From Cercis canadensis (lineage: Eukaryota > Streptophyta > Magnoliopsida > Fabales > Fabaceae): a stretch of DNA of 64,000 bases. The notes under the pieces were generated by a model. It searched no databases. It worked only from the letters and a program-made list of their open reading frames with translations, and was not told where the DNA came from. The stretch spans positions 124,939 to 188,938 of the forward strand of contig QAOA01000725.1 of NCBI GenBank assembly GCA_003255065.1, given 5' to 3'. This document shows positions 24,254 through 35,224 of this stretch, piece after piece; position 1 is the first letter of the stretch; every line of letters begins with the position of its first letter. A program made the position numbers and the translations under genes.

Positions 24254-26913
24254 TTAATCAACTTCCTCAATCTTTGGGCCGGCACCACTAGAACCCGAAG
24301 GTGGAACATCATCATCCATTCCACCAGCCATATCAGGAGCACCACCACCCTGGTACATCTTTGCAATGATTGGGTTGCAAATGCTTTCAAGCTCTTTCAT
24401 CTTGTCCTCGAACTCATCAGCCTCGGCGAGCTGGTTCCCATCCAACCATTGAATTGCCTGCTCAATAGCATCTTCAATCTTTTTCTTGTCAGCATCAGAA
24501 AGTTTGGAGCTGATCTTCTCATCTTTGATAGTGTTCCTCATGTTGTAAGCATAGTTCTCCAAAGCATTCTTCGCGTCAACCTTCTTTTTGTGCTCCTCAT
24601 CCTCAGCCTTGTACTTCTCTGCTTCCTGGACCATCTTCTCAATCTCCTCCTTGGAAAGTCTTCCCTTGTCATTGGTGATTGTTATCTTGTTCTTCTGGCC
24701 AGTAGTCTTGTCCTCAGCAGAGACATTAAGGATACCATTGGCATCAATGTCAAAGCACACATTGATCTGAGGAACACCCCGAGGTGCTGGTGGAATGCCA
24801 GAAAGCTCAAATTTCCCCAACAAGTTGTTGTCCCTGGTTCTGGCTCTCTCACCCTCATAAACTTGGATCAAGACACCAGGTTGGTTGTCTGAGTAGGTTG
24901 AGAAAACTTGCTCCTTCTTGGTAGGAATGGTGGTATTCCTTGGAATGAGGACGGTCATCACACCTCCAGCAGTCTCCAAACCAAGAGATAGAGGAGTGAC
25001 ATCCAACAGCAATAGATCCTGAACTTTTTCATTACCCTCACCGCTCAAGATAGCAGCCTGGACAGCAGCTCCATAAGCAACAGCCTCATCAGGGTTAATA
25101 CTCTTGCAAAGCTCCTTTCCGTTGAAGAAGTCCTGCAATAGCTGCTGCACCTTTGGAATTCTGGTGGATCCTCCAACAAGCACAACATCATGAATAGTGC
25201 TCTTGTCCATCTTAGCATCCCTCAAACACTTTTCTACAGGCTCCATACACTTTCTGAAGAGATCCATGTTGAGTTCCTCAAACCTAGCACGAGTGATTGT
25301 TGTGTAGAAGTCAACACCTTCATAGAGGGAATCAATCTCAATAGTGGTCTGTGCAGTGGAGGAAAGGGTTCTCTTTGCCCTTTCACAAGCAGTCCTCAAC
25401 CTTCTAAGGGCCCTTGGATTTCCACTAATGTCCTTCTTATGCTTCCTCTTAAACTCTTGCACAAAGTGGTTCACCATTCTGTTGTCAAAGTCCTCACCCC
25501 CAAGATGAGTGTCTCCAGCAGTGGCCTTAACTTCAAAGATACCCTCCTCAATGGTGAGAAGAGAGACATCAAAAGTACCACCACCCAAGTCAAAGATCAA
25601 TACATTCTTCTCGCCAACACTAGTGGCCTTTTTGTCAAGACCATAAGCAATGGCAGCGGCAGTTGGTTCATTGATGATACGCATCACATTAAGACCAGCA
25701 ATTACTCCAGCATCCTTTGTGGCCTGACGCTGAGAGTCATTGAAGTAGGCTGGAACTGTAACAACAGCATTCTTCACAGTTGAACCAAGATAAGCCTCAG
25801 CTATCTCACGCATCTTCATAAGGACCATAGAAGAAATTTCCTCTGCAGCAAACTGCTTTTCCTCACCCTTGTAGTTTACTACAATCATGGGCTTGTCACC
25901 AGGACCAGCAACAACCTTAAAGGGCCAGAGTTTCATGTCACTCTGAACAGATGCATCGGAGAATCTCCTACCAATCAAACGCTTAGCATCTGCAAACATT
26001 CACAAATAATCAATCAGTAAACAGAAGCAAAAACAAAACAAAACAAAAATAGTAGAAAATCAAATTTTGTTATTGAAGTAATATGAGATTACACATTTAA
26101 TAGCAATTCCCATCATATCTTTACTAATCAACTACAAGCCCACACCATATAAATACCCAACATATCAAGACAAGGCACTCTTCTTTAAGGGGTTCTGAAC
26201 AAATAACAAATAATCCTAATTTTGTAGCCTAAAACATCAGAACAAGGTGTTCTTCCTTAAGGGGTTAAATTGTATCAAATAACAACAAAGACAATTCTCT
26301 TCATCAACAGAAATAGACAATAATGCAACTTCAAAACAAATAACAAATAAGTCAAGAGAAACATACAGATTAAAAGGAATAACTTCCAACTACCAAACAA
26401 CAAAGCTAGAGGACGCTATCACCCAATATAAAATCTACTGCCACAACAAAAAAACAGAGCAGATATTTTACTAATTTCATATACTAAAATGACAAGCATT
26501 ATAGTCTCAACTCAGAATACAATCCAACCACCAAATAACGAAGCTAAGGAGCTATCACTATTAAACAGAATCTGCTTCCAACAAAAAACACAAAACCAAA
26601 ACAAAAAACCCAGTAAAAATTTCATTAATTTCATGTGCTAGAATAACAAGCATTGTAGATTGAAACTCAGATCTACAAGAACTAAAAATAGATTCTTACC
26701 AAAAACGGTGTTGATGGGGTTCATGGCGACCTGGTTCTTGGCGGCATCACCAATCAACCTCTCGGTGTCAGTGAAACCAACATAAGACGGCGTCGTTCTG
26801 TTCCCTTGGTCATTGGCTATGATCTCAACACGGTCGTGCTGCCACACTCCGACGCACGAGTAAGTTGTTCCGAGGTCGATTCCGATGGCGGGACCCTCTC
26901 CTTTTCCGGCCAT
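24254..26913 (-). CDS. HSP70: Cytosolic heat shock protein 70 (HSC70 type)
   Basis: Two exons, 26913-26700 and 25989-24254, give 1950 bases: 649 residues plus stop. A 710-bp GT-AG intron splits the Asp codon at residue 72, the intron position usual in plant cytosolic HSC70 genes. The protein is an ATP-dependent chaperone that folds and holds client proteins with J-domain and exchange-factor partners. All three family signatures are present: IDLGTTYS at 12-19, [12 protein letters not shown] from about 203, and [12 protein letters not shown] from about 341. The C-terminus has the Gly-rich linker and ends GPKIEEVD, the EEVD tail that binds TPR co-chaperones and marks cytosolic members. Length is normal and the frame is clean. 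The start ATG leads directly into [12 protein letters not shown] heat-shock element and TATA box lie upstream. Long ORFs on the opposite strand across exon 2 are shadows. Confidence 0.98.
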
Positions 26914-27049
26914 TGTAGAGAGACTACAATGCAGAGAAGAAAACGAAGAAGAAGAAGAGAAAGATCTAGCAACGGAGGAAGAAGAGAAATACTAGGGTTT
27001 CTATTCAGAGAGCTGTGATGTGAGGGAAGAGGAAAAGGTGAGAGGGGGC

Positions 27050-27058
27050 TTATATATG
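27050..27058 (-). promoter_or_regulatory. TATA box of the HSP70 gene
   Basis: On the minus strand the sequence reads CCATATATAAGCC, about 140 bases upstream of the start codon. This leaves room for a 5' UTR of roughly 100 bases. Confidence 0.75.
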
Positions 27059-27086
27059 GTTTTGCGTGGGAATTTGAATTATAAAA

Positions 27087-27099
27087 TTCTAGAAGATTC
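27087..27099. promoter_or_regulatory. Heat-shock element, three perfect units
   Basis: TTCTAGAAGATTC is TTCnnGAAnnTTC, the binding pattern of trimeric heat-shock factor. It lies about 30-40 bases upstream of the TATA box of the HSP70 gene, a standard position. Confidence 0.85.
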
Positions 27100-27169
27100 G
27101 GTGGTGGGTTTCCTCCTGACCGAAGGATTTGGGCAGGAGACTGTCGTGGAAAATTACCCAATTTCCTGA

Positions 27170-27679
27170 GTTCTCGTTGGTTCGAGAGGGTTCTCGTTGC
27201 TCTTGTTTAAGTACGACACTATTTCTTTTTTTTAGAAAGTTTGACTAGGACACTTGACTCATAAATAAAATTATTTTTTAGATAAAATATAGAAAAACTT
27301 TTTATTTAAAGTTTATGGCCCGTTTGGTAAACAGCTTAAGTATTTTTTTAATAAAATATTAATAAAAATAAGTTACTTTAATATTATAAAGTAAAAAGTT
27401 AGTGACATATGAAATCTCAACGAAAATTCAAAAGAATGTTCATTCATATGATTATTTTCAATACCCAATTAAGCATAAAAGAACGGATTATAATTCAGTC
27501 ATGTTACTATTTAACATGATAATCTCATATTAGTTAAAAATCTTGATCGTTCCTCTCATTAAAAATATCTCAATGATATATCACTATTTCCATTTTAAAA
27601 AAATTTCTCTCTACTTTCCTCTTTCTCTCTCATGTGCATTTGTTTTGCTCGTTCACCTTTTCTATAGATTTTTCATCTC
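27170..27679. other. Intergenic DNA between HSP70 and the retrotransposon
   Basis: AT-rich. 27315-27560 starts with CCCGTTTGGTAAACAGCTTAAG, as in degraded MITEs. No gene seen. Confidence 0.4.
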
Positions 27680-27985
27680 TATTGATGCTAGAAATGTCAA
27701 AGCTAAATGTACCTTCAAGAAGTCAAGCTCGGCATTAAGCCCAATATGACTCTCCAATGCTTAAATTAATATGGGTAATAAGATAGGTAATCAAGTCCAA
27801 GCATAATTCTAACTAACAAGTTACCTTTTAGACTACATTATCTATGTATTTATAATAATTATGGAGTTGAGTTTGTGACGCTTTGTCCCTACTAAAGATG
27901 TGGCGTCTTGTCTCAATGATGGGTTTGAAGTCCGACTGGCCTTTTGGGCTAGTCCTCATCACTTGTCCTCAAGCTTTGAAGTTTG
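27680..27985 (-). repeat. 3' LTR, part matching the other LTR
   Basis: This stretch aligns in direct orientation to 36615-36902, for example TGGGTAATAAGATAGGTAAT and GACTGGCCTTTTGGGC in both. The LTR continues to the right beyond 27985, where the other LTR is truncated. Its far border is not visible to me. Many substitutions separate the two, so the insertion is old. Confidence 0.85.
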
Positions 27986-28199
27986 AAAATTGTAAAAGCA
28001 GAAAAGCTCATTATTAATAATAAAATAACTACATATATTTTCAGTAAGCATGAGTAAACTTTACTTGGTAGTTAACTTTTATGTGAGAATTCAATGGATT
28101 AGCTTCCGTACCCAATAACCATGGAAGCTTCCACATGCTACATATATTTTTATAGAAGAATTTGATTGGTTTGACTTTGGTGCTTTCTTTATCAAGGCT

Positions 28200-28530
28200 T
28201 GTACGCATAAGCCATGTTCATTGCCAATTTGTAATATAAAAACATTTCTTTTTGGAGAGAAAGTGCTGGGCGGACCAGCCTTGATGTATTAGCTATGCCC
28301 ATTGCCTATTCACAATATAAAAACAGTTTTTTGACAAGAAAAAGTGACGGGTGGACCGGCCTTTATGCATGAGTTATGCCCATGCAGCCCATCACTTATT
28401 CGGGTGGACCGGCCTTTATGCATGAGTTATGCCCATGCAGCCCATCACTTATTCACCATATAAAAAACGTTTCCTTTGGTGATAAAGTGCTGGGCGGACC
28501 AGCTTTTATTCATGGGCCAGCTTGATCATG
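28200..28530. repeat. Tandem units with repeated TATA-like boxes in the LTR region
   Basis: Units share GTGCTGGGCGGACCAGC or GTGACGGGTGGACCGGCC followed by ATGCCCATTG and an ATATAAAAA box (about 28232, 28313, 28456). One 53-bp unit, 28348-28400, is repeated exactly at 28401-28453 with no N between. The plus-strand direction of the boxes points toward the antisense ORF that starts near 29110. Confidence 0.8.
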
Positions 28531-29109
28531 GGAGAGCTAGCCCTTTTATATATATATATACATTTTTGCTCATACTTTGCTGTAACATCTTAATATTTTC
28601 TAGTAGTTCACGTGCAATGGCAGGAATTTTACAAAGATTCCTTCAATGCGAAGATTATTTTGCTGTAAGGTATGTATTCATTCAATATAAAAATTTGCAG
28701 AAATTTGTTGCGATTCTTTTACTTTGCTCATCAGAGATTTTTTTTGCATCTTACTGAAGTTTGTTTGCTTTTTGACAGAAATATTTTCGCTTCTTGCCAA
28801 GACTTGCCTCATTTGTGATATTTGACTTTTGACATAGATTCTTTCAAAGAAAAAATGATGTTGTACCATTTACTTATTTATTTATTATTTTTTGTTTCCT
28901 TTATAAACCTCCTCTATTGTTTTGATTATGACACTTATCTTTCACTCTTCGAGATATTTTTTTTTGTTGAGGAACTTTTCTTCTCATACTTCCTTTTTTT
29001 TTTCTTCGGGCCAAATTTTTTACTGTTGTCTTCTTCCTTTTTGCCTATATATTAAAGGTATCAGTGTTTTCTTGCTCTTCTTTTTCTATATTTTCCTGTG
29101 GATTTGATT

Positions 29110-31318
29110 ATGGCTTCGGATAGTGAAAGTTCCAGAGTGAGGAGGTGCTTAGCGAGACATCCTCAGGTCCAAGTATTAGTGATGGTAATGAGGTTGTGAT
29201 TGCCAAGGGAGGGAGGGAGACAAGTTCTAATAGGCAAGGTAGGATATTTTCTCTTCATAAGTTCAAAACTGTAAGTTTTAAAATTGAAGCAGATGGTTTT
29301 CTTTCTCCTCTATACCAATATGGCTCGTTTATACCTATAGATAGTGGTGCCCAAAGATATGAAGTGGACTACTGGGTTAGTCCTTTAGATGATAAGAGAG
29401 AGCGGGTGGGTGAAAAGTTTCTTGATACCTGCTCGGCATACAAAAGTTTAGATGCGATGATTGAGGATTTAGACAGCTTTGACTTGCTTGATAAAAGAGA
29501 ATTAGCTGTAAAAAATTTTGTTGACAATACCCATCCCGTATGTGCTCCTCATGCTAGTGGTCAAACCTCTTTTACTATGTACAGTTATGTTATTAAGCAT
29601 GCAGACATTCGTCTTCCCTTTAGTCATTTTCAAGTGTCTATCTTTCATTTTTTGAGAGTTACTCCTTCTCAACTTTATCACAACTCTTAGAGGTATATCC
29701 AAGCCTTTGAAATGCTATGTGACCACATGGGATTGGTTGCTTGCACAAGGTCTTTTATTTTTTTTTTATTTTTTAAGGTAGATTCTCACACCGGTGGTTG
29801 AATATCTTTAGGGCCGGTATGAGATAGAAATTTTTTGCAACTATTGACTTCTTCTGCAAATAGTTGGAATTAATCATTCTTTCGGATCTGTGTGAAAAGT
29901 AAGGACGGTACCACATCATTTTATTGTAACGATAATGGTAAATCATTGTTTCCCTTCAATTGGTACGATAAAGTTTGAACTCCTTCACCTCTAGAGCTAT
30001 CATATTGTAGTATTGCAGTGCAATATACTATTTGTGTCTTTTCTCACTTTATCTCTTCTCCATTAAACGTATCAAACATCTTAGGTAGGTTGTTGTTGTT
30101 GTTTTTTTTTTACCTCATGGNATGGGTGAGCTTGGTATTTTTCTTTTTTACCACCTTGGTGGGCAAGTTAGCCTTTTTATTATGTTAACTCATCTTTTTT
30201 TTACTCTTTCAGGTGGAGAGATGCATCATGTTAACATAAAGAAATTTTTCAGAGGAAGAGTAAACAAGGAGAAGGTTTTGGCGAGAAAGGAAAGACTCCA
30301 GCCCAGAGTCCTCCACCGCGAAAGAGTGGCCTATTATGTCGTGGTGGTGGTGTTCTATCACGCATGACTTGTGAATTTTCTTCTTCTTCTAGGGGTCAAG
30401 AGACAGTGTTTCCAACTCCTGGACCTGTTGTCCCGCCTACTACAACTCTTCCTTTTTTTATTTCTGTAGGTGATTTTTCCATAGTGGACAAGCGTCGTCG
30501 GGTTGTTGATCTTCCCATTGGTCCAAATGTTCCGTTTCAAGAATATGGTGAAGATGGGCGATATATTCAGAACTTCCTCTTCAGTGACTTTCACGGCTCT
30601 GTTACAGGGGTTATTAATCTATCTTTTAGCATGTGGAATCGGGGTGTGGAAATCTCTTCAACCATGGGTGATTATTTGGCTTTTAAGATGGACACAAAGA
30701 ACTTGCAATAGGTGCCAACAACATTTGTGATTAAGTTTTGCCAAAGGCATATGTTGCGTTTAGCCACAACCATAGAACATCTTTATGGGGAGTTCAACGC
30801 TAATATGGATAGCATTGAAAGGATGGTTGTTGAGATAGAGTCTATTAAGCAGCAACTAGCCAAGGTGGAGAGTAACTGTAAAGAGTTAGAAATGGTTGTT
30901 GATGGGGCCATTGCTAACAGGAAAAAGTAGGAGGCGGCCAGGGTTGCTTAAGAATGTGAGAAAAAAAGGTTGAAAAAATTATTAGAGGATAAATAAGTTA
31001 TTCTTGTTGAAGAGATAGAGAAGCTAAGGGAGTGTCAGATGCGCTTGTTCGAAAAAGAGAGGGAGATAAAGGATGTGAAAACCACCATGTAGAAGGAGAT
31101 AGATGAGATGAAAGTGACTACGGATAATGCGACCACAGACACTTATGCCAAGGGAATGATGTTTGGCTTTAAAACCTATATTGAAAAGGTTCGGCTTTAG
31201 TTTGGGGATTTAAACACTAGCAAGGACATGCTGAATCTATACAAATTTGTAAGAGATTGAGCGCTCTGTGATGAGGAGGAAGAAATGGATGCCGAACAGA
31301 GTAATGTTTCTTAGGCAA
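29110..31318 (+). pseudogene. Antisense extra ORF of the retrotransposon (putative gypsy-type protein, coiled coil)
   Basis: Starts with ATG at 29110 (MASDSESSRVR), is out of frame by about 29145, then reads openly to 29690. The block RLPFSHFQVSIFHFLRVTPS, followed by QLYHNS-stop and IQAFEMLCDHMG, resembles the plant domain annotated as putative gypsy-type transposon (PF04195-like), in which the stop position is normally Trp. A degenerate continuation lies at 29760-29990. From 30712 to 31318 the frame is highly charged and heptad-like (IEHLYGEFNANMDSIERMV, VILVEEIEKLRE), suggesting a coiled coil, with six internal stops. It runs opposite to gag-pol. Not functional as it stands; its role in intact relatives is unknown. 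Confidence 0.65.
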
Positions 31319-31359
31319 ACAAATAATTTTTTTTTGGCAAGTTTGGGCAAGTTTTTTTT

Positions 31360-31470
31360 TTTTTTTTTTTAATGATGTAATTTTCAATTTTAATATAGTA
31401 GGAATTTANTTTTTTTTTTTTTTTATGATGTAATTTTCAATTTTAATAAAGTAGGAATTTAGTTTATGTG
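31360..31470. repeat. Short duplication around the N at 31409
   Basis: GATGTAATTTTCAATTTTAATA followed by GTAGGAATTTA occurs on both sides of the N, with a poly-T run between. Likely an unmerged contig overlap. Confidence 0.75.
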
Positions 31471-31819
31471 TATACTGGTAGTAAGTTTTTTTTTTTTTTT
31501 GTCTTGAGCGAACTTCCAATGGGCAATCTTTGCAATGTTGCTATTGAGTTACTTGTTTTCGGAGTGTGGGGGTGTTTTGCTCTGCCACATTCTGATTTAT
31601 TGTCCTATGGATATTATCACATTCGGTTTTATAGGGGCCTATAGCTCTACCATATACCGGTTTTACGTCTTTTAGACAGTCTTGGAATAATTTTTAAACA
31701 TCACTAGTTTTTTTGTATAAGAAGATATTTCATAGAATCTGGATAGTTTTATTCATGAAAAATTCATGATCGTAGTGTATGAAAAGTCATAATATATTTC
31801 AAAATCAAACTACATGCAT

Positions 31820-32120
31820 ACTCTAACTGAAGTACTTTCGAAGATTCAACATGTTCCATGCCCTTGAAATTTTCTTCCCATATAGGATTTGTAGCTTATA
31901 TGCCATTTTCCTAACACCCTTGTGACCAGGTAAAGTCATTCCCATATTGGTGCGAGTTTTCTTTTAGACGTCATTTTATGGCCTATTGCTGCACGTCAGA
32001 ATGCCAAATTGCCTTCCTTGAATTCTCTCGCCCTTACTCGAGAGTTGTAGTATCTAGCGACTCTTTTTTTTGTGTTGCCATCCGGTTTGAAGCTATTTCT
32101 TGTTCTTCTTCCTTGTTCCT
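31820..32120 (-). pseudogene. Integrase C-terminal remnant
   Basis: On the minus strand, in shifted frames, I read YYNSRVRARIQG, LAPIWE-stop, then YKLQILYGK and RAWNMLNLRKYFS. This matches the post-catalytic end of Ty3/gypsy integrases (GKLxxxWEGPY, then W-N-x-x-x-L-R-K-Y). It follows the zinc-finger part at 32110-32160 with only a few dozen bases between, so the whole DDE core is deleted. Confidence 0.75.
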
Positions 32121-33420
32121 ATATGACTCACACATATTCTTTCGTGTACTTCCTGCAACACATATTTCACTTCTTCCTTATCTAAGCATTTCAACATGGG
32201 TACGGAAAATCCTTTTTTGTACAGCTGACTCACTTCTAAACAATACTTGTTCACCATTCCTGTTAAGTTTCTCGCCTCATTTTTACTTTCGGGTAATTTT
32301 TCAAAATCGAGGTATTTGATTATGGGCATCATCCGTGATGCTTCGGCTTTATCAATTACCATTATCTCCTCCTCTATACTGGGATGTTTCTTCGTTACTT
32401 GAATTACTGTCTTATTGTTCCCTGTTTTTCCTGTACAGACTAGCCTAGAAAGTATGTCTGCTCTTTCGTTGTTTTCTCTTAGAGTGTATGTCATTTCAAA
32501 GTAGCTAAATTGAGCAATTAAGTTCTTGACTATGTTCAAGTACCTCATCATCATTTCATCCTTAGCATTGTAATCTCTTTTGACTTGACTCATGACTGGC
32601 TGAGAGTCACTCAAAACTTTTAGGCTTAATTGTAATTTTGGTCCCCCTATTTTAACCACTTAAACATTTTGGTCCCATTTCTTTAAAAATGAACTATTGG
32701 GTCCCTCTATATTCATAAAATTTACAAGTTTAGTCTATTTATCTTTAAGTCAAAATTCTTAGGTTTATTTCAAGGTGTAAAGTTCTCTGATTCATAATCC
32801 TATCGTTCAGATTGAAGGGCTACATCTTGTGAACATTCTCACTAAATTTGAGCTCGATCTAATGGTGAAACTCAGCCAAAAATACCAAAACCATAAGTTT
32901 TTATCTAACAAAAAATTTAGACTTATTCACCGTTATATCGAGCTGAAATTTAATGGAAAGATTCACAAGACATAGCTCTTCAATCTGAACGGTGGGATTA
33001 TGAATCAGAGAACTTTACACCTTGAAATAAACCTAAGAATTTTGACTTAAAGATAAATAGACTAAACTTGTACATTTTATGAATATAGAGAGACTCAATA
33101 GTTCATTTTTAAAGAAGGAGGACCAAAACGTTCAAGTGGTTAAAATAAGGGGACCAAAATTGTAATTAAGCTAAACTTTTATCTTATCTGCTCCTATTTC
33201 CTTTGCCAATTACAGCTATGCTATTAGTGCTTTATATTCAACTTGATTGTTTGAGGCTTTAAATTCAAATTTTAAGGCTTGTTCTACTTCAAGGCCGTGA
33301 GGGCTTTCTAGTATGATTCATGCTCTGCTCCCTTTAACATTGAATGATCCATCAACATGGGCGACCCAATTTGCATGTATTTATGCTATATCCTCTTCCA
33401 AAGATTCAGTCATTTTTGCC
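32093..33420 (-). pseudogene. RNase H and integrase zinc-finger part of pol, split by a MITE
   Basis: Upstream half (about 33420-33182): a broken frame with HVDGSFNVKG-like and FEFKASNNQ-like blocks, the start of Ty3/gypsy RNase H. Downstream half (32659-32093): KVLSDSQPVMSQV, then LRENNERADILSRL, then the integrase N-terminal YVLQEVHERICVSHIGTR with the H-x-x-x-H part of the zinc finger. A 550-bp MITE sits between the halves. Confidence 0.85.
32623..33172. mobile_element. Mutator-like long-TIR MITE nested in the retrotransposon (550 bp)
   Basis: The 9-bp direct repeat AAACTTTTA flanks it exactly at 32614-32622 and 33173-33181. The ends GGCTTAATTGTAATTTTGG and CCAAAATTGTAATTAAGCT are inverted, and the arms stay near-identical for about 220 bases, leaving a short core. 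The whole is almost a perfect hairpin. It has no ORF and is younger than its host element. Confidence 0.92.
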
Positions 33421-33616
33421 ACAAAATTTGTGAGGGCTTGAGCTTTCATCGCCCTTCTTGGTTCGAATTGTAGTGCATATTCTAATAGTTCTATCAACCA
33501 TGCTACTATTCGACCAGCTAAATTCAATTTTTGTAGTACTTGTCTAAGTGGGGTATATGTTTGTACAATGACTTGGTGATTCTGAAAGTATAAGCTTAGT
33601 CGTTTTGAGGCAGTTA

Positions 33617-33876
33617 AGAGTGCAAAAGCTAACTTTTTAATTTTCTAATAATGAATTTTCGCTCCTTGCAAAGTTTTGCTTGTGTAGTATACTAGCATCC
33701 ATTTATCTTTTCTGGCTAAGACTAAGCTTGTTGCTTGATTCGTTACAGAGTGCAAAAGCTAACTTTTTAATTTTCTAATAATGAATTTTCGCTCCTTGCA
33801 AAGTTTTGCTTGTGTAGTATACTAGCATCCATTTATCTTTTCTAGCTAAGACTAAGCTTGTTGCTTGATTCGTTAT
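33617..33876. repeat. 130-bp tandem duplication in pol
   Basis: 33617-33746 recurs at 33747-33876 with about two substitutions (TCTGGCT/TCTAGCT, GTTACAG/GTTATAG). No N at the join, unlike the assembly duplications, so this may be a real replication or recombination event. Confidence 0.9.
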
Positions 33877-34600
33877 AGAGAGGTACATGTACAAAGGTTC
33901 CCCCGTAACAGGTTTAAACAATAATAGGGAATAGAAATGTAGTGCTTCAATTGATTAAAGGCATTTTGACACTCATCGTCCCAAGTAAAATTTTTAATTT
34001 GCTTTAAGTGTTTAAATAAAGATAAAGATTTATCTGCTAACCTGCTCATGACATGGGTGAGTGTTGCAATCCTTTTTGCTAATCTCTGAACGTCTTTCAC
34101 GGACTTGGGTTGTGGCATTTCTATTATGTTTTGGCATTTTTCGGGGTTAGCCTCAATCCCTCTGTGGTTGATCATGTATCCGATGAGCTTGCCTGCTTCT
34201 ACCCCGAAGGCGCACTTGTCCAGGTTAAGTCTCATGTTGTATTTCCTTAACTCCTGAAAGATTTCTTTCAAATTGGTCCAATGATTGCCTCTTTATGCCA
34301 TTTTTGCTAGCTTGTCGTTCACATAAACTTTCACATTTCTACCGATCTGTTGTTCGAACCTCTTGTTCATTAGCTTCTGGTAGATAGCCCTGAGATTTTT
34401 CAAGCCGAAAAACATCACCTTGTAGTAGTAATTTCCATCATTCATAATAAAGACAGTTTTTTCTTCATCGTCATGAGACATTTTGATCTGATTGTAACTG
34501 AAGTAAGTGCCCATGAAGCTCAACATTTTGTATCCCGATGCCTTATCCATTAGCTTGTCAATGTTAGGAAGGGGGTAAGAATCTTTAGGGCACACCTTGT
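33873..34600 (-). pseudogene. Reverse transcriptase remnant
   Basis: Two frames, 34595-34293 and 34271-33873. The first has SYPLPNIDKLMDKASGYKML, QIKMSHDDEEKTVF and MFFGLKNLRAIYQKLMNKRF, matching Ty3/gypsy RT. The catalytic YVDD reads YVND, with AAC where the family has an Asp codon, and the first catalytic Asp region (family DAYSGY) reads GTYFSY. The second frame continues LDKCAFGVEAGKLIGYMI and SVKDVQRLAKRIATL, the RT-RNase H connection. It cannot be active. Confidence 0.93.
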
Positions 34601-34690
34601 TGATGTTAGTGTGGTATATGTTGACTCATAGTATACTATCAACAATTGAACAAATATGAAGACAATGTCTGGAGATTGGTCTAAAGTTAC

Positions 34691-34981
34691 CTACAATTTA
34701 ACATATTCCTTCACATGCACTCTTTTATTGGAGAATCCAAGTAGGGTTCCCGAAAAAGACTGAGTTTCAGAATTTGGAATTTTGAGGCCTTTGAATGTCT
34801 TGTAGTATAGTATGTCGGCCGAACTTCTTTGATCGACCAGTACTCTATAGACTTCCCAGTTAAAGATCATTGCCATAATTACCATAGGGTCATCATGGTT
34901 TCGCTGAATGCCATGATAGTCTTCTTCGCTGAAACTAATGATAGGTTCTTTTATTGGGCCTGCCACATTCATCTCCGCCAT
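34691..34981 (-). pseudogene. Retroviral-type aspartic protease remnant
   Basis: A frame of 96 codons with ISFSEEDYHGI, VLVDQRSSADILYYKTFKGL and LLGFSNKRVHVKEYVKL. Family members carry D-N-G-S-S-A-D-I at the active site; here it reads DQRSSADI, so the Gly after the catalytic Asp is lost. Confidence 0.85.
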
Positions 34982-35224
34982 CTTGTATTTCTTTTTAGAT
35001 GAAGATGTGGGTCCTCCTCCAAAAAATCCTCCTGCTATAATAGTTATAACACCTACTACTGGATGTAGTTCTTTTCTCTACTACATTTGAGGCAAAATGG
35101 GGTGTTGCCGACCATTTTGGGCTTATTGTGGAGACCTTCTCATTCTTGGGGATCGGCTCTTTTCTCTTCCCCAAACTTGATTTCATTGGTTCTTTCTCTT
35201 GTATTGCTTCTTAGGACCCCCAGC

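Noticed and set aside
24449-25783. Long plus-strand ORFs (147 and 197 codons) across HSP70 exon 2
   Set aside because: They lie wholly antisense to a highly conserved coding exon; such shadow ORFs are a known by-product of HSP70 codon usage.
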